Assembly: GCF_014762705.1 (NCBI RefSeq)
Contig: NZ_JABURL010000080.1
Span: 53,562 to 117,561, forward strand
Source of the DNA: Cyclobacterium sp.
GTDB lineage: Bacteria; Bacteroidota; Bacteroidia; Cytophagales; Cyclobacteriaceae
DNA: 64,000 bases
Direction: 5' to 3'
Within the stretch, counting starts at the first letter, position 1. Each line of letters begins with the position of its first letter. Shown piece after piece: positions 27,725-37,692 of this stretch. The position numbers and the translations under genes were made by a program. The notes beneath the pieces were generated by a model. That model made no database searches, had not been told where the DNA came from, and saw nothing but the letters and a program-made list of their open reading frames with translations.

Positions 27725-29863
27725 TCAGGAAAGCAGTTTTTTCACTTTTGAGCGTATGAATGATCTTTTCTTGGGTATTTCTCCGATAATGTCTTCCAAT
27801 TCATCACTTTTCATTTTATTGAGCCAGATCAGGTGGGGTACTTCTACCATTTCCTTTAAATTATTGAGTAAATGAAGATCTGCCTGGGTCCATTTGCGCT
27901 CGGCATCCAATATCATCACCAGGGCATTCGCCTGATTGATCAGGGAGTAGTTGAGGGGTGCTTCTGCAATATTGGGCAATTCCCATAATATGAATTCCTT
28001 CTCAGTTTGGGAAATTTTGTTAGACCAATACTGCTCAAAATTGCCCTGAATGCTCGTTAAATCCGGATAAGCCATGCTGGCACAGGGCATCTTCCCGGTA
28101 TCCTCTTTCATGCCCCAATACATCACCTCCCTGTTTTGCTTCTCAAGGTCCTGCACCAATTTTTTAATCAAATACGTTTTGCCTTCTGCGGGTTTTAAAC
28201 TGTAAAACAAAATGATTTTTTTTCCCGTTTTGGGAAGGTATTTGTTCAGGTTGTTGTGAAATTGAATGATTTCTTTTTGTGCCAATTTGTGTTGGTCGAC
28301 CGTATTTTCCATTCGGTTTTCGTCGAGCCAGGCACCGGCCACCTTTAATCCCGTCACTTTTTCTGCATTGGGTCCGGATTTTATGGTATTGTCCAGAAAG
28401 AAAGTAAGCAAAACCAGGGAGAACATGATAAAACCAGTGGCCATTCCCCCACCCAGCGTCAATAATGCTCTTTTTGAAGGCAGGGGGGTTTTTGGAAAAA
28501 ATGGTTCATCGATCAACCTTTGAGAGGAGGACATTTCCAGGTCATATTTATTTAAATAAGCCATATTTAGCCCGTGCAGAATGGATAGATACTGCTCCTC
28601 GTTTACACTGACCTCTCTTTCCAATTTCTTCAATTCCGCTCCGAGAGGTGCAAATTCCTCAATCTTTTCGGACAGGTATAATTTCCTGTTTTGCATGACA
28701 TCCAGGGCTTGTTTCTGCTCCTCAAATAAAATTTTTAACCGAAGCCATTCTTCAAGTATGGTCTCCCGCTGTAGTCCGTTTTGGGTATTGCTATTTTGAA
28801 ACAATTCGGAGGAGGCTTCATCGATTTGGTTTTTTAGGTTTTCGATTTCTTCTTCCAGCCTATCTATTCGGGGGGATCGTGCATTTTGCGCTACAAGCCC
28901 CTGAATCTCCATGTTTTTGGAAACGATGTGATCCTGAAGGGTACCTATCCGTTGAATGATTACCTGCCTTTTATCGAAATTCTCAAACATACTTTCGATT
29001 TCATTCAGATTGGCCTCAGTGCCTGAAAGCAGACGTTTGGATCTTTCTTCGTCTTGCTCATGCTCTAGTTTGGCAATATCCAGGTATTTGCCCTGTTCAT
29101 AATAATTCAATATCCGGTTTTGCGTCATGAAGGATTTGAGGTTTTCCTCCGCCGCTCTCAATTTGTTCTGCGCAATCACCAGTTGATTTTGAAAATAGGT
29201 AATGGAATTGATGTTTTCCATTTCTTTCATGTCCGAATACCTGCTCGTAAAAGCATCGGTCACTAACCGGAGCGTATGGTAACAGATACCAGGGTCATTG
29301 GTTCTGTATGCGATTTCCATCATGTCGCTGGAGGATTTTCTACTAACATACAAGCGCTCAATGATTTTGCTAATCGCGTAATGGTCGTGTTCCCTCAACA
29401 GGTATTCAATCGGTGAATCTTCAAAACTTAAATAATGATTTTTTACATTCGCGTATGTTTCCTTTTCATTACCAACTACTGCTAAATCCTCCCACATCCT
29501 TTCGGAGAAATGTGATTTTAGTTCGGAATAGGGATCCCTACCGATTATCGATTCCTCCGGACCGGAAAGGGAAAGGTGTTGGGCCATCAGCCGAAGGGAC
29601 GCTTCTTCTACAGTTTGCCTGGACTTTACTAAAAGTGTAAGGTTGTCAAATAAATTGTTTGAAGTGTAAAAATCCATCCTCACCACCCCACCATCTGTGG
29701 CACCCTGATTGGAACTTGGGTTGGTAAACACGATTGTTTTACTTTCATATTCCCTGGGCATATTGCTGGTCAAAAGGAAGACCCCCAATGCTGCAAGAAT
29801 AGGTGGCAACACGATAAAGAATTTGTTCTTCCAAACTAAAAGAATGAATTGTTTAATTGTCAT
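27725..29863 (-). CDS. Polysaccharide co-polymerase (Wzz/GumC type) with P-loop tail
   Basis: A 712-residue inner-membrane protein. It has N- and C-terminal membrane helices (near residues 15-33 and 475-500) flanking a long periplasmic coiled-coil region, as in Wzz/GumC chain-length regulators. The cytoplasmic tail (about 545-712) resembles a bacterial tyrosine kinase: P-loop LKPAEGKTYLIKKL and a Walker B-like ILWELPNIAEAP. The Tyr-rich C-terminal cluster is missing; the protein ends KKRSFIRSKVKKLLS. It likely controls chain length and export together with the TolC-family protein, whose gene it overlaps by 11 bases. Confidence 0.88.
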   Translation of the reverse strand: MTIKQFILLVWKNKFFIVLPPILAALGVFLLTSNMPREYESKTIVFTNPSSNQGATDGGVVRMDFYTSNNLFDNLTLLVKSRQTVEEASLRLMAQHLSLSGPEESIIGRDPYSELKSHFSERMWEDLAVVGNEKETYANVKNHYLSFEDSPIEYLLREHDHYAISKIIERLYVSRKSSSDMMEIAYRTNDPGICYHTLRLVTDAFTSRYSDMKEMENINSITYFQNQLVIAQNKLRAAEENLKSFMTQNRILNYYEQGKYLDIAKLEHEQDEERSKRLLSGTEANLNEIESMFENFDKRQVIIQRIGTLQDHIVSKNMEIQGLVAQNARSPRIDRLEEEIENLKNQIDEASSELFQNSNTQNGLQRETILEEWLRLKILFEEQKQALDVMQNRKLYLSEKIEEFAPLGAELKKLEREVSVNEEQYLSILHGLNMAYLNKYDLEMSSSQRLIDEPFFPKTPLPSKRALLTLGGGMATGFIMFSLVLLTFFLDNTIKSGPNAEKVTGLKVAGAWLDENRMENTVDQHKLAQKEIIQFHNNLNKYLPKTGKKIILFYSLKPAEGKTYLIKKLVQDLEKQNREVMYWGMKEDTGKMPCASMAYPDLTSIQGNFEQYWSNKISQTEKEFILWELPNIAEAPLNYSLINQANALVMILDAERKWTQADLHLLNNLKEMVEVPHLIWLNKMKSDELEDIIGEIPKKRSFIRSKVKKLLS

Positions 29864-30629
29864 TTCTAAGGATGATATTAGCTAAGGGGAGTCCGATCAA
29901 TATTTCTAGTTTTTTGGTGGCGACAAAAAAATCCCTCCTTGCATTTTCGTATTCAGATTGTGCAACGGTATGGATTTCTGCATTTCTCATGTAGCTGGAT
30001 GCATCCAGATTTCCCGAATTAAACTCCATTTCCATCTGTTGCAGGTTGGTCCTGGCTTTTTCCTGCATTTGATACCTGATTTGCATCAGTCGGTGTGCCA
30101 GTAGCAGATTGTTGTATTCTTCCACGACCTGTTCGGCAATGACCAATTCCATCTCGCGGGTTTTGAAAAAAGTAGCCTCCATTTCATTTTGTTGAAGTTT
30201 GATCCGGTTTCTCCTATTGAAAATTTCGGACAAGGGAATGCTAAGATTGGCCCCTGCCCTGTATCCGTTTGCGATGTTGCTCAAGTCCCCACCTTGGGAT
30301 CCGGTCGTCAAGATGGCCTGATTGCCATATCCATAGTCGATATAAACACGGAATAAATCCGCCCATGATTTTTGCGCCAGTTTCACCCGTTCTTCCGCCG
30401 ACCCAATAAGTGCTTCATTTAGTTTGATGGTTGGGTGATTGGATATGGCTATACCGATAAGGCTATCTAAACTATAAAGTTGATTTTCCAGGGGAATATT
30501 CAATTCGATGCCTTCAAGGGTATTGACTTCTTCTTGCGCCCGTACATTTTTATCAGTTAAAAAAATCATTACGACCAAAACGAATATCAGGCGGGAGTAG
30601 AATGTTGATTTTTTCAGCACAAATTTCAT
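29853..30629 (-). CDS. Half-length TolC-family outer membrane protein
   Basis: A 258-residue exported protein with a signal peptide (LIFVLVVMIFLTDKNVRAQ). One TolC-type repeat is visible: LDSLIGIAISNHPTIKL opens the first helix, the loop YRAGANLSIPLSEIF is a β-strand pair signature, and the second helix ends ATKKLEILIGLPL. Normal TolC proteins (about 430-480) carry two such repeats. It is the first gene of the minus-strand exopolysaccharide operon and probably forms the outer-membrane exit, possibly as a higher-order oligomer. The frame is intact, so no sign of truncation by mutation. Confidence 0.83.
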   Translation of the reverse strand: MKFVLKKSTFYSRLIFVLVVMIFLTDKNVRAQEEVNTLEGIELNIPLENQLYSLDSLIGIAISNHPTIKLNEALIGSAEERVKLAQKSWADLFRVYIDYGYGNQAILTTGSQGGDLSNIANGYRAGANLSIPLSEIFNRRNRIKLQQNEMEATFFKTREMELVIAEQVVEEYNNLLLAHRLMQIRYQMQEKARTNLQQMEMEFNSGNLDASSYMRNAEIHTVAQSEYENARRDFFVATKKLEILIGLPLANIILRNDN

Positions 30630-30647
30630 TTATTTATATATCAATGA

Positions 30648-30655
30648 CAAAAATA
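30648..30655 (-). promoter_or_regulatory. Candidate -7 promoter box for the exopolysaccharide operon
   Basis: TATTTTTG on the minus strand matches TAnnTTTG, 18 bases before the TolC-family start. No clear -33 element; AT-rich context lowers confidence. Confidence 0.35.
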
Positions 30656-30782
30656 GGTTTATGTAAAATAATTTACTGTTTTAGCACTATTTTTAAAATA
30701 AAAGTAACAAAATTTTTAATTTATCCTTTTTTTTTGAATTTAAATTTTCAGCATATATATTCATTAATTATTTAGAAGGTTG

Positions 30783-31439
30783 ATGATTAAGCATACTATT
30801 GCAGGAAAATTGAATCAAAAAAGCCAATCGGTTTTTGGCAGGGAAGCCAGAGGTTTTGGCGAAATACTTAAACTTTACAGCCTGCTTGCAAAGGAGTTAT
30901 TACAAGGTTTTTGGAGACTTCTGAATGCCAAATTCAGGCTTCGGAACTGTGAGAAAGTGGGTAAATGGGTAACTGTCAGAGGAGGTTTGAGAGTGGAAGG
31001 CGCTGGCAAAATCAGGATTGGAAATTATTGCAAACTTTGGTCACATATGGGGACTACCCAGTTATTTGCGGATAGGGGTGCTTTGCTTGAAATTGGTGAG
31101 GGCACTTTTGTAAATACTGCCTGTATTGTTTCGGCAAGCAAACATATTACTATTGGGAAAAATTGTCAGATAGCCAATCAGGTGATTATCATGGACGGAG
31201 ATTTTCATGGGGTAGATGCCAGGTCTGCTGAAGGAAAGTCTGCAGCTATTGTCATTGAAGACGATGTGTGGCTGGCGACCAGGTCTATGGTGCTGAAAGG
31301 AGTGCGGATAGGTAAAGGATCAACAGTAGCTGCAGGGGCAGTAGTAACCAAAGATGTAGCTCCCCACACTTTAGTTGGGGGAGTCCCAGCTAAAGTGATC
31401 CGGAAATTGCATCAAAATCTAACCATTCTGACTGATTGA
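30783..31439 (+). CDS. Hexapeptide-repeat acyltransferase
   Basis: A 218-residue left-handed β-helix protein of the acetyltransferase family. Repeats run from about residue 60: IGNYCKLWSH, IGEGTFVNTACIVS, IGKNCQIANQV, then IEDDVWLATRSMV, IGKGSTVAAGAVVTKDVAPH and the terminal GGVPAKVIRK. HGVDARS contains the likely active His. ATG 30783, preceded by AGAAGG, is preferred over TTG 30780. It sits between the divergent operon and the LytTR regulator, and probably acetylates a polysaccharide building block. Confidence 0.9.
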   Translation: MIKHTIAGKLNQKSQSVFGREARGFGEILKLYSLLAKELLQGFWRLLNAKFRLRNCEKVGKWVTVRGGLRVEGAGKIRIGNYCKLWSHMGTTQLFADRGALLEIGEGTFVNTACIVSASKHITIGKNCQIANQVIIMDGDFHGVDARSAEGKSAAIVIEDDVWLATRSMVLKGVRIGKGSTVAAGAVVTKDVAPHTLVGGVPAKVIRKLHQNLTILTD

Positions 31440-31473
31440 ATCACTTAATTGAACCATAAAACCTGAATATGAA

Positions 31474-32172
31474 ATGATCCGTTGTGTAATCATAGATGAT
31501 GATGCAGCCAGCATCGAGGTGCTTTCTCATTATATATCCAAGACCAAATCTTTGGATCTGCAGGCGAAGTTTACTGACTCCATTGAGGGTTTGAATTTTC
31601 TTGTGGAAAACAAAGGCAATATTGATCTGATTTTTCTGGATATTGAAATGCCTGAAATGAATGGTTTTGAGATTCTTAAGCACAGTCAATATGATGGGGC
31701 CTTGATCGTAATATCGGCAAATCATGAGAATGCCATATCCGCTTTTGAAACCAATGCCTGTTTCTATTTACAAAAGCCTTTTGCCTATGCTCAATTTCTT
31801 AAAGGCATAGATAAATGTAAGGAATCAGAGGCGAGGATCGACCCAAATGCTTATTCAAAAGACTTTATTTTTGTAAAGGATGATCGGTTGTATAAAAAAA
31901 TTCTTTTTGCAGAAATAAGCTTCTGCGAGGGAAAAGGGGATTATATCAGCCTGAAGTGTAAATCACAAACTTATACCATCAAATCTACCATTTCCAACTT
32001 CCTGGACAAGTTATCCGGTAATCCGGAATTTGTACAAGTGCACCGCTCCTACGTAATCAACCTGCATTATTTAACTGATTTTGATAGCGATACGGCTGTG
32101 GTGGATGGAAAAATCATCCCAATCGGCGCCAAATATAAAGAACAACTAAAAAACAGCGTTAATTTCCTGTAA
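31474..32172 (+). CDS. LytTR-family response regulator
   Basis: A 232-residue transcription factor. The receiver domain spans residues 1-120 with VIIDDDAAS, phosphoacceptor Asp in LIFLDIEMPEMNGF and Lys in LQKPFAYA. The LytTR DNA-binding domain (about 130-232) includes ISFCEGKGDYISLKC and the terminal FVQVHRSYVINLHYL. No matching LytS-type kinase is adjacent; the neighbouring convergent kinase is a hybrid type. It may control the exopolysaccharide genes. Confidence 0.93.
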   Translation: MIRCVIIDDDAASIEVLSHYISKTKSLDLQAKFTDSIEGLNFLVENKGNIDLIFLDIEMPEMNGFEILKHSQYDGALIVISANHENAISAFETNACFYLQKPFAYAQFLKGIDKCKESEARIDPNAYSKDFIFVKDDRLYKKILFAEISFCEGKGDYISLKCKSQTYTIKSTISNFLDKLSGNPEFVQVHRSYVINLHYLTDFDSDTAVVDGKIIPIGAKYKEQLKNSVNFL

Positions 32173-32189
32173 TTTATAGTTCCCCTTAT

Positions 32190-35100
32190 CTAATCCTTAA
32201 TGTACTGGTTGATCAATTCTTTTACCGTTTCAATTTCTTTCGAAAAATCCTCAAACAACTTCTTTAATCCACCGGATTCAAAAGAATCCAGCTCTTCGAA
32301 GGTTACGGCCATTTCATACAATTGATTTAGTCCTGCTGTCAAGGCCGAGCCCTTCAATTTATGTCCTTCGCTGTTTAATCCCGGAAGGTTTTGGTCATTA
32401 AAATGTTTGATCAATAAATTTTTTGAATGGTCCAGCTCCTTTAGTGTCAATTTCAACACATCTTTGATAACCAAGGGCTCGTCACCAAGGTATTCGATGA
32501 CTTTTTCAACATTAAAATGATTTTTTGGGTTTATAGTCTTTGTTGATGTGTTTTTTCGTTCAGCATTTACAGCGGATTTATTGTCAGGCGCCTGTAATGA
32601 ATGTACTGGATTTACCCATTTTTCAAATATCTGGATAATGTTTTTTTCCACAATTGGTTTGGCTACAAAATCGACCATTCCCGATTCCATACATTTTTCC
32701 CTTTCTCCCTTAATATTCCCTGCGGTGATGGCGACAATGGGAATGTGACTAAGTTCTGGTGAAGCTTTGATCTTTCTGGTTGCTTCATGCCCACTCATGA
32801 CCGGCATTTGGATGTCCATTAAGATGATATCAGGCAGGAAGGATTGGGCCATTTCAAATGCCGTTTTTCCATCAATCGCTTCTAAGATTTTCGTATTGGG
32901 AGACACTTTGAGTACAATGGTTTTGGCCAAAAACATGTTGATGGCATTGTCTTCAGCAATAAGTACTGTCAGTTTGTTGTTTAATGGCTTTTCTTCATTG
33001 ACGGGGGATGAATCTTTAGAAAAAGTCTTTTTTCTAGGGTTGAGTTGAGCCAGCGCTTCGTAAAGCGCATTTATTTTTATCGGTTTGGATAGTTTGATGT
33101 CGATACCAAGTGCTTTACATTTTGTATAGATGTAATCGTCATCGGCCGAACTGTGTAAGAGCATAACGGGAGTGGCAGCCTTATTTTCCGGGAAATTTTC
33201 CCTTATTTTTTTTGTCGTTTCCAGACCATCCATATAAGGCATGTTAAGATCCATTAATACCGCATCAAAATCACCATTGTTCTCTATTTTTTGAAGTGCG
33301 TCAAAACCATTCACTGCTTCCTCCATATGAATTTTTTTCAGGGAAAACATTTCCTTCAAGATCAATCGGTTATTTTCATTGTCATCTACCACTAAAACTT
33401 TTTGGATAAAACTGGTATCTGATTTTTTAAGGTTACTTCCATTTTCTGTTTTGAGTTTGATGTCAAAATAGAATTTACTACCCTCATCCAATTTACTTTC
33501 CAGTTTTAATTCGGAACCCATCATGGCCAAAAGTTTATTGGATATGGTCAGGCCCAAACCGGTACCACCATATTTTTTAGTGGTAGATCCGTCTTCTTGT
33601 GCAAAAGCTTCAAAAATCCTTTTTTGGTTTTCCTCAGATATCCCTATACCCGTATCCCTGACTTCAAATCTTACCAGTCGCTCTTTTTCATTTTGAACGG
33701 AAATGGTTTGTATTTTTAATTCGATTTCTCCCTCATTGGTGAATTTTACAGCATTCCCAAGTAGGTTGATAAGAATTTGTTTTAGCCTGACATCATCTAT
33801 AAATATAAATCTGGGCAGGTCTTTTTCCAGGTTAAGCAACATTTCGACACCCTTATTCTGGGCCTGGTAAGAAACAACATCAGTTGCCTGCCCCGCCAAT
33901 ACGAAAATGTCTGCTTTGTTGATATCCAATTCCAGTTTTCCCGCCTCAATTTTAGAGAAGTCCAGGATGTCATTGATGATATTCAACAAGGTATTGGCAG
34001 ATTGGTTAACGATATCAATGTATTGGTTTTGAACCTCAGTCAGGTCTGTTTTCAACAAAAGGTCTGTAAATCCAATGATGCCATTAAGCGGGGTCCTGAT
34101 CTCATGACTCATGTTGGCCAAAAACTCTGATTTCGCGAGACTGGCTTTTTCAGCCATTTCCTTCGATTCTATAAGGTTTTTCTCAAGAATGTTTCTGTCG
34201 ATTGCATTGGAGATGCTGTTGGCAAAACTTTTTAATAAAGAAATTTCAGCTTGCGACCATTCCCTTTCCAACTTACAATCGTCATATCCGATGAAACCCC
34301 AAAATCCGTCTTTGGTAAATATGGGAATGGAAAGAATGGATTTGATATTCTGATTTGCCAGAAATTCACGGGTGGAGGATTCTTCCGGCATTTTGGATAA
34401 AATGGCAAAGAAAATCTCATTGTTCTCCATGGGTGCGACAAATTCCCCGAAAAAATTAATGGGCACGTTTTGTAGGTCTGGGTTATTGATTTGGGGTTGC
34501 ACTTCATCAGAACTCCACTCAAATCTTTGGGAGGTGAGTACTGAGCCGCCTTCAGCAAAGCTGTTTTCCCAATAATACACCCTGTCTACATCCGCAGCTT
34601 TTCCGATCAATTCCAGACTATTGGAAATAGCTTCATATAAATTTCTATTCGAAAGCAACTCATCAGTGGCTCTTGAGATCGCCAAAAGCATCTGTTCTTT
34701 TTGGATCAACTGGTTTTCCCTGTTCACAGTTTCATGGATGTCCTGTATTGTTCCAAAAAGGTAAAGGCATTTACCTTCTTCTATGTGGGCTTCACCGATG
34801 GTCCTCACCCATAATTCTTTGCCTTTTGCGGTGATGATTTTTAATTTTTCATCCCAGGCTTTTCCATAATCCCTTGCAAGCCCAAAAAGTTCTTGCATTC
34901 TATCCCGGTAAAAACCTTCCTTGTAAAATCCAAACGCGTCTTCCAGTTTTGGATTAAAATCTCCATCAACCTCAAAAATATTTCTGGTAATATCTGTCCA
35001 ACTTAAAAAGTTTTTTTCAGTGTCGTACTTCCAACCCCCAATTTTTGCCATTCTGTGTGTTTGGCTCAGCAATTCTTTTGCGTTCTGTATGGTTCTTTCT

Positions 35101-36287
35101 AATCTGAGTCTTTCAGTAATATCTATGGAATTTCCGATAACATAGGTGTTACCCCGGTAATCTTTCTCGAGGGTGTTACTGTACAACCAGACCTTTAAGC
35201 TTCCGTTGGTCTGCCTTGTGGTCATCAGGCCCTGGGCTTTTCCATCTTGAAGAAGTTCTTTGAAGTAGCTGTCAATTTCGGGATGGTACCTTTTTGGGAT
35301 AATGTCCCATAATTTTTTCGACAGCATCTCCTCGACACTGTACCCCAACAACCTTGCTCCATAGTTATTAAAGCTTAAAAAATTGCCTTTAAGGTCATGA
35401 GTCAGCATCAATCCCTGGCTGTTTTCAAAGAAGGACCGAAATTTTTCTTCACTGGATAAAAGCTTTACTTCTTTTTCCTTTTCCTCACTAATATCCCTTC
35501 CTATAGCAAATATCCATTTGTTTTTTATGTCACCTGTAGCCGTCCATGCAAAAGTTTTATAGCTACCATTTTGGGTTTTTAACCGGTGATTGAAACTTGT
35601 AGTCGCTTCGCCTTTGATGAGTTTGTTGATTTCCACCATGGTGCCCTCCACATCCTCCGGATGTATATAATCTGCCATGGGCTTTTCCGAAAGCTCTTCC
35701 TCACCATAGCCAAGCAAGGTTTTGAATGCCTTATTAACTTTTATAAACTTCCCATCAAACCTGATGACAGTAATCAAATCCAGAGAAATACCCAAGGCTT
35801 TGCTTAAAAGCCGATCTTCAAAATTTTCAGTTTTTGCCTTTATGTAATCACGGATTTGTAGGTTCAAAAGCCCCAGATTTTCTGAAATTAGCTGGCTGGA
35901 TTCCGGTGCCTTCGTTCCCAATACCACCAATAATCCCAGAATGTTTTCATTTTCGCCGGTTAATGGCTTTGCAGCCAAATAGGTAGCCGGGGAGAGTTTT
36001 GCCAAAAAATCACTTTGAGCCAATGCTTTATTGGTTTGGAGATCATTTATTTCCTGAAAATCATTACCGGACTTTAAAAAATCATATAATGTGTCTTTTT
36101 CGGAAATATAGGTTTCCTTTACCCCCTTGGAAAATGATATTAACCATAATCCTTCCTTGTCAAAAAAGCCCAAAAAAACCTGCTCACAGCCGGTCAATCT
36201 TTCCGCCAAAAGTATTGTTTTTTCAAAGTTCTCGTTTTGTAAACCCCGACCTAGATAAAAATCAGCAATCTGATTAGATTTTTTCAT
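32190..36287 (-). CDS. Hybrid sensor histidine kinase with GAF, PAS, two receivers and HPt
   Basis: A 1365-residue multi-step phosphorelay protein without an evident membrane segment, so probably cytosolic. Order: N-terminal GAF-like (1-150), three PAS domains (about 160-515), a second GAF (about 540-695), HisKA with His728 in MSHEIRTPLNGIIGF, HATPase (GNAVKFTNEGEI, GIGISEEN, YGGTGLGLTISNKL), receiver 1 with Asp1013 (VLMDLNMPYMDG), receiver 2 with Asp1158 (LMDIQMPVMSGH) and HPt with His1309 (GHKLKGSALTAG). All phosphorelay residues are intact. It ends 17 bases from the convergent LytTR gene. The stand-alone receiver at 18762 is one possible partner. Confidence 0.93.
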   Translation of the reverse strand: MKKSNQIADFYLGRGLQNENFEKTILLAERLTGCEQVFLGFFDKEGLWLISFSKGVKETYISEKDTLYDFLKSGNDFQEINDLQTNKALAQSDFLAKLSPATYLAAKPLTGENENILGLLVVLGTKAPESSQLISENLGLLNLQIRDYIKAKTENFEDRLLSKALGISLDLITVIRFDGKFIKVNKAFKTLLGYGEEELSEKPMADYIHPEDVEGTMVEINKLIKGEATTSFNHRLKTQNGSYKTFAWTATGDIKNKWIFAIGRDISEEKEKEVKLLSSEEKFRSFFENSQGLMLTHDLKGNFLSFNNYGARLLGYSVEEMLSKKLWDIIPKRYHPEIDSYFKELLQDGKAQGLMTTRQTNGSLKVWLYSNTLEKDYRGNTYVIGNSIDITERLRLERTIQNAKELLSQTHRMAKIGGWKYDTEKNFLSWTDITRNIFEVDGDFNPKLEDAFGFYKEGFYRDRMQELFGLARDYGKAWDEKLKIITAKGKELWVRTIGEAHIEEGKCLYLFGTIQDIHETVNRENQLIQKEQMLLAISRATDELLSNRNLYEAISNSLELIGKAADVDRVYYWENSFAEGGSVLTSQRFEWSSDEVQPQINNPDLQNVPINFFGEFVAPMENNEIFFAILSKMPEESSTREFLANQNIKSILSIPIFTKDGFWGFIGYDDCKLEREWSQAEISLLKSFANSISNAIDRNILEKNLIESKEMAEKASLAKSEFLANMSHEIRTPLNGIIGFTDLLLKTDLTEVQNQYIDIVNQSANTLLNIINDILDFSKIEAGKLELDINKADIFVLAGQATDVVSYQAQNKGVEMLLNLEKDLPRFIFIDDVRLKQILINLLGNAVKFTNEGEIELKIQTISVQNEKERLVRFEVRDTGIGISEENQKRIFEAFAQEDGSTTKKYGGTGLGLTISNKLLAMMGSELKLESKLDEGSKFYFDIKLKTENGSNLKKSDTSFIQKVLVVDDNENNRLILKEMFSLKKIHMEEAVNGFDALQKIENNGDFDAVLMDLNMPYMDGLETTKKIRENFPENKAATPVMLLHSSADDDYIYTKCKALGIDIKLSKPIKINALYEALAQLNPRKKTFSKDSSPVNEEKPLNNKLTVLIAEDNAINMFLAKTIVLKVSPNTKILEAIDGKTAFEMAQSFLPDIILMDIQMPVMSGHEATRKIKASPELSHIPIVAITAGNIKGEREKCMESGMVDFVAKPIVEKNIIQIFEKWVNPVHSLQAPDNKSAVNAERKNTSTKTINPKNHFNVEKVIEYLGDEPLVIKDVLKLTLKELDHSKNLLIKHFNDQNLPGLNSEGHKLKGSALTAGLNQLYEMAVTFEELDSFESGGLKKLFEDFSKEIETVKELINQYIKD

Positions 36288-36522
36288 GCTTTTAAAGAGT
36301 TTTCACTACCCAAATGGATTCTTGTGCGAAAATAGCCTGTTTCAAACATCCTGGAAAAGGAATGATCAAAATGTTTAAATATGACGGTAAATTAATTTTG
36401 AATATTGCTTTTTAAAAAACCAAAATTTTGAAACAATCGAAATTTTCTTTCTATGCATTCCACTTTTGTTTACAAATTCGATAATTTAATTATAAATTCA
36501 AATTTGTAACCTAATTAATCAT

Positions 36523-37692
36523 ATGACTGTTATTGTATTTTGGTTGGCAATCATCATTGTTGCCTATACTTTTTTTGGATACGGTTTAATTTTATACCTC
36601 CTGGTGAAACTGAAAAAGTTGTTTCTTCCCACTGAGGAGGCCGAAAACCCAAACTTTTTTCCAAATGTAAGCCTGGTGGTTCCTTGTTTTAATGAGTCGG
36701 ATATTATCGGCTCAAAAGTGGAAAATTCTCTATCATTGGATTATCCCCAACAAAAACTGGAGATTATTTTTATAACAGATGGATCTACAGATGCTTTCAG
36801 AGAGGTGCTTGCTGGTTATCCTCAGGTGAAATTATTGCATGAAGACCGTAGAGCAGGTAAAACAGCCGCGGAAAACAGGTCCATGGAAATCATTAAAACC
36901 CCCATTGTGATTTTTACAGATGCCAATACCCTGCTGAATCCCGAAGCAATAAGGAATATTGTCAGACATTTTCAATTCGAAAATGTTGGCTGTGTCTCAG
37001 GCGAAAAACGGGTACTGATGGAAGCGATGGAAGAAGCAAGCGCTGCAGGTGAGGGCATGTATTGGAAGTACGAATCCTTTTTAAAAAAATTGGATTCCCA
37101 ACTGTACTCTGCGGTAGGAGCTGCCGGGGAATTGGTAGCTTTCAGGTCTTCCCTGTATGAACCTTTACCTGAAGATACCATCCTCGATGATTTCATGCAG
37201 TCTTTGTTGATTGCGTCCAAAGGATACAAAATCGTTTATGAACCTGAGGCTTATGCCATGGAGACAGCCTCTGACTCCATTGAGGAGGAGTTAAAAAGAA
37301 AAGTAAGGATCAGTGCCGGTGGCTGGCAGTCCATGCAAAGACTCCTTTTTAAGATTACCCCCATCAAAAACCCCGTATTGTTTTTTCAATATCTATCTCA
37401 CAGGGTTTTGAGGTGGACCATTACGCCTTTTTTATTGATCCTGATTTTTTTTCTAAATCTTCTGCTTTGGCCACAGGGATGGGTTTATCAGTTTTTGATG
37501 ACAGCACAGGTTTTGTTTTATCTTGCAGCGTTTTTGGGTTACCTTCTGGAGAATAAAAAAATTAAGGTCAAGGTGCTTTTTATTCCTTTTTATTTTTGTC
37601 TCATGAACTATGCCGTAATTGCCGGGCTGATCCGGTTTTTGAGGGGGGCTCAAAAAAGTACCTGGGAAAAAGCGAAACGAAGGCAAAGCTGA
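36523..37692 (+). CDS. Glycosyltransferase family 2, membrane-bound
   Basis: A 389-residue GT-A enzyme with an N-terminal membrane helix and three C-terminal helices. SLVVPCFNESDIIGSKVEN begins the catalytic domain, FITDGSTD and VIFTDANTLLNPEAI give the donor and metal motifs, and RKVRISAGGWQSM resembles the acceptor-side region of processive transferases. It follows the divergent hybrid kinase by 235 bases and closes the polysaccharide region. Donor unknown. Confidence 0.88.
   Translation: MTVIVFWLAIIIVAYTFFGYGLILYLLVKLKKLFLPTEEAENPNFFPNVSLVVPCFNESDIIGSKVENSLSLDYPQQKLEIIFITDGSTDAFREVLAGYPQVKLLHEDRRAGKTAAENRSMEIIKTPIVIFTDANTLLNPEAIRNIVRHFQFENVGCVSGEKRVLMEAMEEASAAGEGMYWKYESFLKKLDSQLYSAVGAAGELVAFRSSLYEPLPEDTILDDFMQSLLIASKGYKIVYEPEAYAMETASDSIEEELKRKVRISAGGWQSMQRLLFKITPIKNPVLFFQYLSHRVLRWTITPFLLILIFFLNLLLWPQGWVYQFLMTAQVLFYLAAFLGYLLENKKIKVKVLFIPFYFCLMNYAVIAGLIRFLRGAQKSTWEKAKRRQS

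Noticed and set aside
29853..30629. TolC-family gene as a pseudogene
   Set aside because: It has an intact signal peptide, a continuous frame, and ends in a normal operon overlap with the next gene.
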